This document shows positions 10,718 through 22,645 of a stretch of DNA of 64,000 nt, piece after piece. The DNA comes from Haematobia irritans (taxonomy: Eukaryota; Arthropoda; Insecta; Diptera; Muscidae). The DNA lies in contig NC_134397.1 of NCBI RefSeq assembly GCF_050003625.1, forward strand, positions 222,580,537 to 222,644,536, written 5' to 3'. A program made the translations under genes and the position numbers. Below the pieces are notes generated by a model. The model did no database searches. It was not told the origin of the DNA and was given only the letters and a program-made list of their open reading frames with translations. Every line of letters begins with the position of its first letter. The stretch's first letter is position 1.

Positions 10718-11519
10718 TATATGCTTTTTATTATTGCAGTTGCTGTTGTTGTTATTGTTGTTGCTTGCCCCTTCCAAGTCTTAAATGTAATTTATGTTAA
10801 GAGATTAATTGTGATAAATGTATATATGCTAGAGTTTTGTTTGTATTTTTATCCTTTATGGACTAGCAAATATTTTGCATGCGTGTAAAAATTTCATTTT
10901 AAAGAGCTTAATTTCTCCTTGGTGCTTTTTGTTTTTTTTAAACACTTTGTTAAAGTGAATGCCTAACAGTATACTATGCTTTGTTGTCATCAATAAGAGC
11001 CTTAATGTAGGCAATACATTTAAGAATAATTTTAAAATGAACTAATGTACATTTTTTACATGCAAAATGATTATGGATGGCCTAAAAGCATTGGAGATTT
11101 GAGGAAGGAATAATTTGTCCTTTGAATAGAAAGGCATTTAGTAAATTTTTAAGTACAAAAGCCCTATATAAAAAAACATTCAATCGAAACGAGTATAGAT
11201 AATATTTAATAGAGTAATACAAACAAAATTTGAAGAAACTTTTACCAAAAATCTACCAAATTTATAAAAATATATTTTGAAGTTTAAGATCAAACTTTTA
11301 TGGTTAATATGAACAAACAAACAAACAACAACGAAACAAATGTTTTATTATTGATAAAGACACTAAGGTTTTTATTTTTTCATAATAACAATTCGACTGA
11401 ATTCCAAAATGCCAGCGTTGCCACAATGAATTTTTATTTTGGACCAATATTTTTCCAAAATTCATACCAGCGGACCATTTTTCCAAATTCAATTAATATC
11501 ATTTAAAAGTTAAAAAGTT
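10718..11519. other. No gene; left flank of the 29-bp array
   Basis: From about 11300 to 11519 the sequence, reversed, matches 18265-18420, which flanks the reversed array at 17170-18265. Shared landmarks include AAATGGTCCGCTGGTA, TTGGTCCAAAATAAAAATTC and GTGGCAAC. The flanking DNA therefore belongs to the repeat family and is not host sequence. 10718-11290 shows nothing recognisable. Confidence 0.55.
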
Positions 11520-13640
11520 TCCAACATTTTACTTCGATAGAAACTTTTGTCAAATTTTTATTTCTACAAAAAATGTTGCCAAAGTTTTATTTTTACAAAC
11601 ATTTTTGTAAAAATTTTATTTCCATAGAAAATTTTAACAAAATTTTATTTCCAAAAAAACGTTGTCAAAATTTTATTTCTACGAGTGTAGAAAATTTTGT
11701 CAAAATTTTATTTCTATAGAAAATTTTGTCAAAATTTCATTTCCATAGAAAATTTTGTTAAAATTTTATTTCTATAGATTATTTAGTCAAAACTTTATTC
11801 CTAGAGGATATTTTGTAAAATTTTTATTTCTATAGAAAAATTTGTCAAAGTTTTATATCAATTGAAAATTTTGTCAAAATTTTATCCCAATAGAAAATTT
11901 TGTCAAAGTTAACTCAATAGAAAATTTTGTCAAAGTTAACTCAATAGAAAATTTTGTCAAATTTTATTTCTATAGAAAACTTTGTCAAAATTTTATTTGT
12001 GTAGAAAATGTTGTCAAAATTATATTTCCATAAAAAATTTTGTTAAAATTTTATTTGTATAGAAAATTTTATCAAAATTTTATTTCTATAGAAAATATTG
12101 TCAAAATTTTATTTTTTAGAAAATTTTGTCAACATTTTATTTCTGTAGAAAACATTGTCAAAATTTTATTTCTATAGAAAATTTTGTTAAAATTGTATTC
12201 CAATAGACAATTTTGTCGAATTTTATTTTCATAGAAAATAGTGTCAGCAATTTATTCTCCCAGTAAATTTTGTCAAAATTTTATTTCTACAGAAAAATTT
12301 TGTCAAAATTTTATCTCAATAGAAAATTTTGTCAAAATTGTATTCCTATAGAAAATGTTGTAAAAATTTTATTTCTATTGAAATTTTGTCACAATTTTAT
12401 TTCTTTAGGAAATTTTGTCAAAATTTTAGTTCTAAAGAAAAATGTTGTCAAAATTTTATTCCCAGAGGAAATTTAGTCAAAATTTTATTTCTATACACAA
12501 TTTTGTCATCGTTTTATGTCAATAGAAAATTTTGTCAACATTTCATTCCTATAGAAAATTTTGTCAAAATTTTATTTCTATAGAAAATTTTGTCAAAATT
12601 TTATTTCTATAGAAAATTTTGTCAAAATTTTATTTCTATAGAAAATTTTGTCAAAATTGTATTTGTGTAGAAAATGATGTCAAAATTATATTTCCATAAA
12701 AAATTTTGTCAAAAATTTTATTTCTATAGAAAATTTTTTCAAAATTTTATTTCTATAGAAAATTTTTTCAAAATTTTATTTCTATAAAAAGTTTTGTCAA
12801 AATTTTATTTCTATAGAAAATTTTATCAAAATTTTATTTCTATAGAAAATTTTATCAAAATTGTATTTCTATAGAAAATTTTGTCAAAATTTTATTTTTT
12901 AGAAAATTTTGTCAACATTTTATTTCTGTAGAAAACATTGTCAAAATTTTATTTCTATAGAAATTTTTTTCAAAATTTTATTTCTGTAGAAAGTTTTGTC
13001 AAAATTTTATTTTTATAGAAAATTTTGTCAAAATTTTATTTTTTAGAAAATTTTGTCAAAAATTTATTTCTGTAGAAAATTTTGTTAAAATTGTATTCCA
13101 ATAGACAATTTTGTCGAATTTTATTTTCATAGAAAATTGTGTCAGCAATTTATTCTCACAGTAAATTTTGTCAAAATTTTATTTCTATAGACAATTTTGT
13201 CATCATTTTATTTCTATTGAAATTTTTGTCAAAATTTTATTCCTATAGAAAATTTTGTCAAAATTTTATTCCTATAGAAAATTTTGTCAAAATTTTATTT
13301 CTATAGAAAAATTTTGTCAAAATTTTATCTCAATAGAAAATTTTGTCAAAATTTTATTCCTATAGAAAAGTTTGTCAAAATTTGATTTCTGTAGAAAATT
13401 TTGCCAAAATTTTATTTCTATTGAAATTTTGTCACAATTTTATTTCTATAGACAATTTTGTCAACATTTTTGTTCTAAAGAGAAATTTTGTCAAAATTTT
13501 ATTCCCAGAGGAAATTTTGTCAAAATTTTATTTCCATAGACAATTGTGTCATCATTTTATTTCTATAGAAAATTTTGTCAAAATTTTATTTCTATAGAAA
13601 ATGTTGTTAAATTTTTATTCGTAGATAAGTTTGCCAAAAA
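11520..13640 (+). repeat. 29-bp tandem array S1
   Basis: About 70 diverged copies of a 29-bp unit built from GTCAAAATTTTAT followed by TTTCTATAGAAAATTTT. The unit includes the 12-bp palindrome TTTCTATAGAAA and two AAAATTTT palindromes. Because 29 is not a multiple of three, three units give an 87-bp repeat in translation, producing open frames rich in KFCQNFISIENFVKILFL that are not proteins. The right part (from 12777) is included in an exact 1075-bp duplication. Confidence 0.92.
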
Positions 13641-14926
13641 TTTCTATGGAAAATTTGTGAGGTATCTCTTAGGTGAAGAGGAATATTTTGCAAAATCTAC
13701 CAATCTACCAAACAGTAAAAAATCTACCATTTTTGGTAGAATTCTACCAAATTTCGATTATATTTGGCAGACCTCAAATATGGGTGTATCCCTTTCCGAC
13801 CGTGTACGCACAATTGTGCGGGTAAGTTTAAGTCTCTATAATTTCTTTAATTATTTCTATAAAAAGTTTTGTCAAAATTTTATTTCTATAGAAAATTTTA
13901 TCAAAATTTTATTTCTATAGAAAATTTTATCAAAATTGTATTTCTATAGAAAATTTTGTCAAAATTTTATTTTTTAGAAAATTTTGTCAACATTTTATTT
14001 CTGTAGAAAACATTGTCAAAATTTTATTTCTATAGAAATTTTTTTCAAAATTTTATTTCTGTAGAAAGTTTTGTCAAAATTTTATTTTTATAGAAAATTT
14101 TGTCAAAATTTTATTTTTTAGAAAATTTTGTCAAAAATTTATTTCTGTAGAAAATTTTGTTAAAATTGTATTCCAATAGACAATTTTGTCGAATTTTATT
14201 TTCATAGAAAATTGTGTCAGCAATTTCTTCTCACAGTAAATTTTGTCAAAATTTTATTTCTATAGACAATTTTGTCATCATTTTATTTCTATTGAAATTT
14301 TTGTCAAAATTTTATTCCTATAGAAAATTTTGTCAAAATTTTATTCCTATAGAAAATTTTGTCAAAATTTTATTTCTATAGAAAAATTTTGTCAAAATTT
14401 TATCTCAATAGAAAATGTTGTCAAAATTTTATTCCTATAGAAAAGTTTGTCAAAATTTGATTTCTGTAGAAAATTTTGCCAAAATTTTATTTCTATTGAA
14501 ATTTTGTCACAATTTTATTTCTATAGACAATTTTGTCAACATTTTTGTTCTAAAGAGAAATTTTGTCAAAATTTTATTCCCAGAGGAAATTTTGTCAAAA
14601 TTTTATTTCCATAGACAATTGTGTCATCATTTTATTTCTATAGAAAATTTTGTCAAAATTTTATTTCTATAGAAAATGTTGTTAAATTTTTATTCGTAGA
14701 TAAGTTTGCCAAAAATTTCTATGGAAAATTTGTGAGGTATCTCTTAGGTGAAGAGGAATATTTTGCAAAATCTACCAATCTACCAAACAGTAAAAAATCT
14801 ACCATCTTTGGTAGAATTCTACCAAATTTCGATTATATTTGGCAGACCTCAAATATGGGTGTATCCCTTTCCGACCGTGTACGCACAATTGTGCGAGTAA
14901 GTTTAAGTCTCTATAATTTCTTTAAT
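12777..14926 (+). repeat. Tandem duplication, two 1075-bp units
   Basis: Unit one is 12777-13851 and unit two 13852-14926. They align without an indel that I could see, with a handful of substitutions (for example ATTTTTGG/ATCTTTGG near 13733/14807, GCGGG/GCGAG at 13819/14894). Each unit holds 29-bp repeats plus a non-repetitive 190-bp tail with AATCTACCAA motifs, a CGCACAATTGTGCG palindrome and GTAAGT. The near identity points to a recent event, or to an assembly artefact. Confidence 0.88.
13852..14715 (+). repeat. 29-bp tandem array S1, duplicated part
   Basis: This is the second copy of the right end of array S1, displaced by 1075 bp. Variant units recur in the same order as in the first copy, which shows it arose by segmental duplication and not by independent expansion. 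Confidence 0.9.
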
Positions 14927-14992
14927 ATATGACGTACTGCGATAAGAGTAATTGTGTATGCTCTCTCTTTGTCTAAGAATGTGAAGAACCGG

Positions 14993-15035
14993 TATAAATA
15001 TTTGTTTTTCATATTAATTTTGTAGTTTCAGCACT
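14993..15035 (+). promoter_or_regulatory. Candidate core promoter (TATA box)
   Basis: TATAAATA lies at 14993-15000, followed by TTTCAGCACT around 15027-15035, which partly resembles an insect initiator with the A at 15030, about 37 bp from the first T of the TATA box (slightly long). An ATG in good dipteran context follows at 15057. It directly follows the duplicated repeat block. TTTTGTAGTTTCAG could equally be a splice acceptor at 15031, in which case this is intronic. Confidence 0.35.
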
Positions 15036-15056
15036 GTACTTTGCGCATTTGTAAAA

Positions 15057-15069
15057 ATGAGTGGAAGAG
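15057..15069 (+). CDS. Candidate first coding exon, 13 bases, followed by a splice donor
   Basis: ATG in AAAAATG context encodes M-S-G-R and one base of the next codon, then GAG|GTAAGT (donor at 15070-15075), an excellent match to the consensus. The exon would continue after an intron whose acceptor I cannot place with confidence; frames downstream soon stop. A TATA box 64 bp upstream supports a transcription start. Four residues cannot identify a protein. It may be chance; a 13-base coding part with one good donor is thin evidence. Confidence 0.25.
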
Positions 15070-15075
15070 GTAAGT

Positions 15076-16900
15076 TTGCAAATAAATTAAAATTATTTTA
15101 ATTGTTGAATATTTCATCAAACAAGTGTTTTCAATAAGAAAACATATTAAGTATTGTATGCAAACAGTAACTTCGTGATTATTTTGTGGTTTTTGATATT
15201 TTTACGTCCGGACTTTTACTGGAATTTAACGGACTGGAACAATTGTGCGTATCCTGAAAAAACAGGATACAGGATCAAAATGAACAAACTTAATAATTTA
15301 AAATGTTCTATGTACACATAAATAACAGAATTAAAAAATTTAGGAAAATCTATCACGTGGATCGGCTATAGGTCGGAAAGGGATATAGCTCTCAAGTGAA
15401 AGAAGCGTTTTTCCCAATTAAAATTATTATCATTTCTTTGTATTTGTAATATGTAGTTTTACTTCTACGTTCATAGATATTTTTTAAATGATCTCCCTTC
15501 CGCGATGGAAGGTTTATGACCCGTGCGGAACTTAGCGTCTTGTTTCTTTTTATTTATTTGAATTAACATAGCTGTTCTGCCCCCTTTTGAATTCTATCAG
15601 CTTTCACCGATAAACGGATTTCCGTTTTTAAAAAGGCTTCAAGTAACCTAGACTTCCTATTTTCAGATTTTCTTATATAAAATGGCTACTAAAATTCCCT
15701 TACATACAATATTTATGAGTATAAAATGTTAAAGAACATCATTATCAGATGAGGAGAAACAAAAAAACATCGTATAATAGAAGCCAACAAAAAGGGTTTT
15801 CTTTTGTGTTGCGTGCGTGTTAAGCATATTCAAGTAGAACGTGCTTTTATTTTCTGATCTGATTAACAATGTGGGGCGACGAATGAAACTCGTACCAGTA
15901 GATGAAAGAAAACTGCACATACTTGCATGTTCGAAAGGATAATCTGCTCGAAAATGATATGGGGAAAATAAGAAAAGGGTGTAATTGCACATTTTAAGAA
16001 ATAGGATGCAAGACAACATATATATTTCAAAATATAACAAGCAAGTAAGCTAAAGAGTTTTCATTACTCAATTAAATTTATTTAAATAAATTTAAAATAA
16101 ATACTTTTTCATGTGAATTCCTTCGATAAACTGTTAATATTTTTTTTGAATATGGACAACAACAAAAATGTGGGTAAAATGATGGCAATTTACTCTTGCA
16201 TCGGGAGATGAGGCTGATTGGAAGCATGTGCTTGTTCATTTTAATTTTTATAATAAAATAATTTTGTTTTTAATATATGACGAAAGAAGGCTCCAAAAAA
16301 AATTTTATAAAAAGTAAACAGTTGTAACTTTTTTACTATTAAATTTATTTTTCAAAGTCGCGAATTGATATCGCAAATCTGTAGCGGGAGAATACTTTGC
16401 CGAAGAGTTTCCTTTTACCGTATATGAAATATTTCTATGTGTGCAAACGAAATTATGGCAATATCGTCTGCTATAATCACCTAGCAAAAAAAGTGTCGCC
16501 AAAAAAGTAGTGAAAATGTTCTTTTTGGATCCGGAAGTGGTGCTAAATTGACGCAGAAGCGATGAATTTAACATGTGTTTGTAATAGGACAAATGTCCAC
16601 CATTTCAATAGCCGCTGCACTGAATTTGCATCACTTCTTAAGGTGGGAGGCGAATTCAGTGTTTTGGATGTGAACTAAGAAATTTTGTGATATTTTGACA
16701 AATAAATAATTTTTAATTTTTTTTTATGAATTTTAATGCATTATAACGCTTGTCTGGAACTTTTGTGATCAAATATTTTCAAAAATTTGAAATTTTTCTA
16801 CAAATAATTTGTCTTTTTTTTTGGCTAAATTTAAATAATTTGTACCATTTTATTAATTCTTAATCTGTTTTTAACCTATATGAAACACAAAATAAATTAA
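15076..16900. other. No gene identified; possible intron
   Basis: AT-rich interval. Minus-strand open frames at 15729-16040 (103 codons) and 16305-16592 (95 codons) show no domain, codon pattern or neighbour support. If the exon at 15057 is real, this would be the start of its first intron. Confidence 0.35.
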
Positions 16901-17082
16901 TTACCCATTAAAAATATGAAAAAAGCGAGTTATAAAGAAATTGACTTAAATGAACTTCCTGTGCAGTTAAAGAAGAAGAACTTCCAAATTTTTTTGCTGG
17001 GAAGTGGAACCTATTTTTGCTTGAAAAATTGCTTTGTAGTAGCTCTTGGATATAGGATCTCTCACTACATTGTGCATTAACC

Positions 17083-18347
17083 AGGGTTGCCATGTTGGTC
17101 CGATCGGACCAAAATTCGTCTAAAAAATGATTAAATTTTAAATTTGGTTGATTTTGGTCCATTTTCGTCAAAACGGTATTTTTTCAAAATTTTCTGTTGC
17201 AATAAAATTTTGACAAAATTTCTGTAGAAATAGAATTTTGACAAAATTTTCTATAGAAATAAAATTTTCATAAAAGTTCCTAAAGAAATAAAATTTTAAC
17301 AATATTTTCTATAGAAATAAAATTTTAAATTATTGTTAAAATTCCTATACGGTGGCTTGCAGAACGAACAGCATCACACGAACTCACATACAAAATCCCA
17401 GAAGATGGTTAGTGGCACTAACCGAAATATTGGAAATAAATATTAAAACAAATCAATAATCGATTGTTTCTATGACCTCAAGCCGAACAAAATTAATAAT
17501 CAGAATAGAAATAAAATTTTGTCAAAATTTTGTACAGAAATAAACTTTAAAAAAGAAATTATATAAATACAAAGTTATACAAAAATTTTGTACAGGACTA
17601 AAATTTTGTATAAATTTAAATAGAAATAAAATTTTGCGATGACTATCTATAGAAATAGTAGTTTGACAAATTATCTACAGAAATAAAATTTGACAAAATT
17701 TTCTACAGAAATAAAATTTTGACAACATTTTCCATAAAAATAAAATTTGACAAAATTTTCTATAGAAATAAAATTTTGACAACATTTTCCATAGAAAAAA
17801 AAATTGAGAAAATTTTCTATAGAAATAAAATTTTGACAAAATACAATTTTGACAACATTTTCTACGGAAATAATTTGTTTTTCAAAATTTTCTACAAAAA
17901 TAAAATTTTGACAAAATTCTCTATAGAAACAAAATTTTTACAAAATTTTCTGTACAAATAAAATTTTGACAAAATTTTCTAAAGAAATAATATTTTGACA
18001 ACATTTTCTAAAGAAATAAAATTTTGGCAAAATTTTCTATAGAAATAAAATTTTGACAAAATCTTCAATAGAAATAAAATTTTGACAAAATTTTCTACAG
18101 AAATAAAATTTTGATAACGTTTTATTTAGAAATACAATTTTGATAAAATTTTCTATAGAAATAAAATTTTGACAAAAATTTTTCTGGTAATAAAATTTTG
18201 ACAAAATTTTCTGTGGAAATAAAAATTTGACAAAATTTTCTATCGAAGTAATTTTTTTTTAACTTTTAAATGATATGAATTTAATTTGGAGAAATGGTCC
18301 GCTGGTACGAATATTGGAATAACGTTGGTCCAAAATAAAAATTCATT
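17083..18347 (-). mobile_element. 29-bp array S2 in a unit bounded by inverted GTTGCCA
   Basis: The unit starts CCAGGGTTGCCATGTTGGTCC and ends, reversed, CCAATGTTGCCAC followed within 25 bases by TTGGACC. Between them lies a reversed 29-bp array (17170-18265) with a non-repeat insert at 17330-17510. The right flank is shared with the left flank of array S1. Inverted GTTGCCA boundaries around an array suggest a unit that moves as a whole. No target duplication was identified, and the boundaries are inferred from only two flanked copies. Confidence 0.5.
17170..18265 (-). repeat. 29-bp tandem array S2, reversed
   Basis: Same unit as S1, read on the minus strand. The copies here are more diverged and include truncated units. 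An insert at 17330-17510 contains ordinary sequence with no terminal repeats that I can see. Confidence 0.88.
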
Positions 18348-18425
18348 GTGGCAACATTGGCATTTCGGAATTTAGTCGAATTGTTATTATGAAAAAATAA
18401 AAATCTTAGTGTCTTTATCAATGTA

Positions 18426-18998
18426 CACAGAAAAAAATATCACCAAAATATTTCCAATTAAAAAGTTAATTGAAGTTGAAAATTTTTTCAATTAATAAAT
18501 TAATTGATACAATTAACTTTTTAATCATGATAGAAACATTAAGTTAATTAAGTCAATGATGGAAAATTTTAAAATTTTTAATTAAAAAAATAATTGATAC
18601 AATTAACTTTTTAATCAAATTCGGAAGACTAATTCAGTTAAAAAAAGTGCTGATTTTTTTTTTAAATTTTTAATTAAAAATGTATTTCAAACAATCATTT
18701 GTTAATCCAAATAAAAACTCTAAGCCAATTCAGAAACTAATTAAAAATAGTTACCTTTTTTAATTGATAAATTAATTGAGTTTTGCAATCAACATCAATT
18801 AAATTTTTAATTGAATCAATTAAAAAATTAATTGAAATTTGCTGAAAAAATCAATTAATTTTTTAATCAAGAATTTTTTCTATGCCCAATTAAAACTGTG
18901 ATTGATACTATCATTTTCGTGATTGAAGACATTTCAATTAAAAAATTAATTGGATCAATTAATTTGGTGATTGAATCAGAAAAAAATTTTTTTGTGTG
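18426..18998. mobile_element. TA-flanked MITE rich in AATTAAAAAATTAATTG (D)
   Basis: Runs from CACAGAAAAAAATAT to TTTTTTTGTGTG, with TA outside both ends (18424-18425, 18999-19000). The terminal repeat is CACANAAAAAAAT, about 13 bp. The interior is repeated AATTAAAAAATTAATTGAT with both orientations present, so it can fold strongly. Fragments of the same family lie at 7102-7215, 23975-24165, 35565-35830 and 57086-57250. It carries no coding capacity. Confidence 0.7.
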
Positions 18999-19000
18999 TA

Positions 19001-19896
19001 TGTATTATCATGGTGGAACCACGTACTAACCTATTATAAAACACATGGTTTCTTCTGAAACTTTATTTAGAATCAATTCAAAAAAAGTTTAAATAAATAA
19101 TTAAAATATTTTAATACGTATGCATTTGACACATTTGTTCGTAATTGAAATTTGAATAAACATAATATGCATTAGTGTTAATTTGATACAATATTTTAAA
19201 AATTAGCATATGTACATAATACCTGATGTCTATGGCAAATAAATATCCTACATATGTAAATTTCTATGATTTTAATACCATCTCATAATCATATTTCCTT
19301 TCTTCAATTTAAGTACAAAACAACTTGAATATCTTATTACGTAGACTATTATCTATGTATGGGTGTGTGTTGTGTTGTGGCCCAAGTAAGTAGAGCATTA
19401 TCCATAGTACAATGACATTAATGTTTTATGTCCATAATCTTTTAAAAACAAGGTTAATATTGTATAAGAGGGAGATAAAGTGTATTAGGTTTGTAGGTAA
19501 ATTCTTAATAAGCCTAACAACAAATGAGAGAAAACAACCGGAAATAAAATAGGCTTATGGTTTATAAATATATTCATACTAAGCCCAAAAACAAGGACAA
19601 ATACATTTATGCACACTAATACAGGCAAACAATCGACTATGACAACAAATGACAATTATAATTGTACACAAGAAAATATAATGACATACGGATATGACAT
19701 GAATGGCTCAGAGTATACCAGAAATGGGCACGAAAATAAGAAATTGTCGAATACAAGGGCAAGCAAGTGAGGAAATTAGAAAGTCGGACAGGGTCGACTA
19801 TATTATAACCTAAATAACACCCACTGAATTAGTAGACCTAAACATTTGGAGGGTATTAAAATAAGTTTGGAAGATAAACCTGATGCTTCGCACTTT
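19001..19896. other. No gene seen
   Basis: AT-rich sequence with a TGTGTGTTGTGTTGTGG patch near 19363. No recognisable repeat ends, RNA genes or coding signals. Confidence 0.4.
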
Positions 19897-19898
19897 TA

Positions 19899-20410
19899 CA
19901 CTGAAAAAACAGTGAACCCACCAGGAAGAAAAATTTCGGTTAATTTTAGAAAATTTTGAATATTTTTAGAAATTTTTAACTAAACAGTATAACAAACGCT
20001 GGCATCATGTCGATGTCATAAAAATAAGTAAATATTTTTCGACAAATTCAAGAAAATTTATTAGACATAATTAAGTTTTTTCACTTGTTAAAGAAAATTT
20101 TGTAGTTTGAAGGAAAAAATTGGAGTTCAAAATTGCAAGAATGTCTTTAGTGACATACGAAGTTCATGATGCATTTGTAGTAAAATTTACAAATTAAAAG
20201 AAATATTGAACTATTTTGTGGAAGACACGAATTTAGTTAATCTTTATCCTTCATTTGTGTATATTTTTTTCCTCGGTTTTAGTCAATTTAACTAACGTAC
20301 ACAAAAAATTATTAGAGTAGAGGAAACTTTCTCCAAACATAATAATTCCATGAACTAAACGAAAGTTAAATTGGCTTTAGTGAAAACGAGAGTTCACTTT
20401 TTTTTGAGTG
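19899..20410. mobile_element. TA-flanked MITE (G), complete copy
   Basis: Terminal inverted repeats CACTGAAAAAACAGTGAAC and, reversed from the right, CACTCAAAAAAAAGTGAAC differ at two positions over 19 bp. TA lies on each side (19897-19898, 20411-20412). The first ~185 bp recur at 62880-63066. No transposase. Tc1/mariner-type mobilisation is inferred from the TA flanks. Confidence 0.75.
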
Positions 20411-20865
20411 TATTTTCTATGTTCATACAGACGTATCTGATATAAATTTTTAGTTCATATCGGTAATATGGTTATATTTATGCAAATTGATAGACCCATG
20501 TATACAAGAATGGGCTATACATCATTTTACACCTACGGAATTAGCCGACCACTGAAATTGAGTCCGTTACAGTCCAAAGTTGAAAACACATCTAAATTTG
20601 AAATTTGACAAATTCGGTTAATAAATAAGGATTATGGGTAAATTTCGGAATATCGGGAGGTACATATATAAGGGAACTATATCTAAATCGGAACCGATTT
20701 GGATGATATTTTTCGAGTTTAGTTAGTATAGCAGAAGATAACATTGTGGCAACTTTGAATAGTATTTATTAATAAATAAGGGCATTAAGGCCACATTTGG
20801 GAAAATCGGGCGATAGAAATATATGGAATCTATGTATATCTAAATGTTATCCGAGTTTTATACCC

Positions 20866-20990
20866 TATAAGGGTATTATAAAGTTTGTCATTACGTTTGT
20901 AACACATCGAAATATTGCCCAGACCCCATAAAGTATATATATTTGGGGTCGTGATGAAATTCTAAGTCGATCCTGTCAATAAACCGACCA
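20866..20990 (+). mobile_element. INE-1-like 5' end fragment
   Basis: Starts TATACCCTATAAGGGTATTA, then TTTGTCATTACGTTTGTAAC, ACATCGAAATATTG and AAGTATATATATTTGGGGTC, the head shared by the long family A elements. It is lost after about 125 bp. Bases 20480-20860 before it contain fragments of family B unit repeats. Confidence 0.6.
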
Positions 20991-22645
20991 ATCGGTTAAT
21001 AATTGGGAGCGGACAACAAATACCAATATATCTGGTAGGAACCCTACGGGAAATTGGTGCAAATTGCCACTGACGGACATACTCGCTTGATATATCTTAT
21101 TGCATCTACACATTTAGTGAAGAAGAATTACCGGAATAACCTATTGTTCAAAAATTTTCCAAAAGTTTCAAAAGTTTCTGGTGCGATTCGGATAACCAAA
21201 CTGAAACAGATTTCCAAGAGTTTGTCCGAGACTGGTTCATGAGGACCTGTCTAAGGAGTTCTACTACTAAAATGCCCCAGGACGTGTCCTTAGGAACGAG
21301 TTCAAGGCGTGTCCTAAAGTGTAAATTTACCCCGTCAAAGACAAACCCATGTTAAAGTGACCGGTCCTTTCCATACGTCTTGACCAGAACTAGGACAGGT
21401 CCATGCACACCAGAGACTAGTCCTGTACCGGTCCTGTGGTTGATCCATTTCAGGTAGGAAACGGACTTATTCGGTCGAGCCCAATTTTAAATACCCACCA
21501 CCATAAATCAAAAATAAAAAAAATGTTTCCTTTGAAAATTCTTCGCTGGGTTACTAGAAAATATATAGAATTTCGGGTGGATTTGATCACAGATACTCTG
21601 CCAAGAAAACAAATATACCAACATGAAAATAGGAAGATTTAACATATGGGGGCTATGCCAAACCATGGACCGACACACACCATATTCGCTACACCTATTT
21701 ACGGACATAAAATACCTCTACATTTTGAATTTCAGGCAAATACATTAAAAATTTCGGGGTCTAGAAGCCCAGGAAATCAAATCGGGATATATGAGGGGGT
21801 ATATCAAAATGCGGATCGGTACGCCCCATATACGACTTACTCATGTGTGGACCGAATTTAGAATTACAGTAAAATTGGATAAAAATTAGAGGACACACAG
21901 TAGGTCTAATCCGGATATCAGTCTATATGAGGGAAATACCAAAACCTGCACCGATACACACCGTCTTCGTCGCACTTATGTGTGCAACATGAACCGATAG
22001 ACACCATCTTCCGCCGACTTGTTTATGTAGTCAAAATGGCTCTAGATTTTGAATTTCAGGCAATCCGTTCAAAATTCGATAATATCTAGACGCTCAAAAA
22101 TTCAAATCAGGAGATCGGGGGATATATCAAAGAGTTGATAGATATGCACCATATTCGGCGTACTTATGTGTGGATCTAAAATACCTCCAGATTTTGAATT
22201 CCAGGCAAATCGGATAAAAATTAGGATGTTTAGACGCTCACGAAGTCAAATCGGGAGATCTGGCTATATGAGGGCTATACCAAACTATGGACCGAAACAC
22301 ACCATGTTCGGCACACTTATATGTGGACCTACAACTAGATTTCCAATTTCAGGCAAATCCTCTACATTTTGAAATGCAGGCAGATCGGATAAAAATTGGA
22401 ATGTCTAGACTGTCAAGACCCCAAAATCGGGGGGTCGGTTAGTATGGGAGCTATATCAAAATCTGGACCGATGTAGCCCATTTTCGAACTTTAGCCGCTT
22501 GCAGACAAACAACGAGTATATGCAAAATTTCAGCACGACAGCTTCATTATTACCTGATTATAACAGACAGGCAGACGGAAATGGTTATATCGTCTTAGGA
22601 TTTATGCCTGATCAAGAATATTATACTTTTTTATAGCGGAATATA

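Noticed and set aside
12270..14932. Open frames of 60-124 codons rich in KFCQNFISIENFVKILFL
   Set aside because: They are translations of the 29-bp tandem repeat, which gives an 87-bp translated period. The same pattern appears in every array.
15057..15075. Histone H2A or H4 gene start (M-S-G-R-G-K reading through the donor)
   Set aside because: The following frame stops after a few codons without histone sequence, and a strong splice donor lies after the fourth codon.
16305..16592. 95-codon minus-strand frame
   Set aside because: Low-complexity composition, no domain and no signal of a gene around it.
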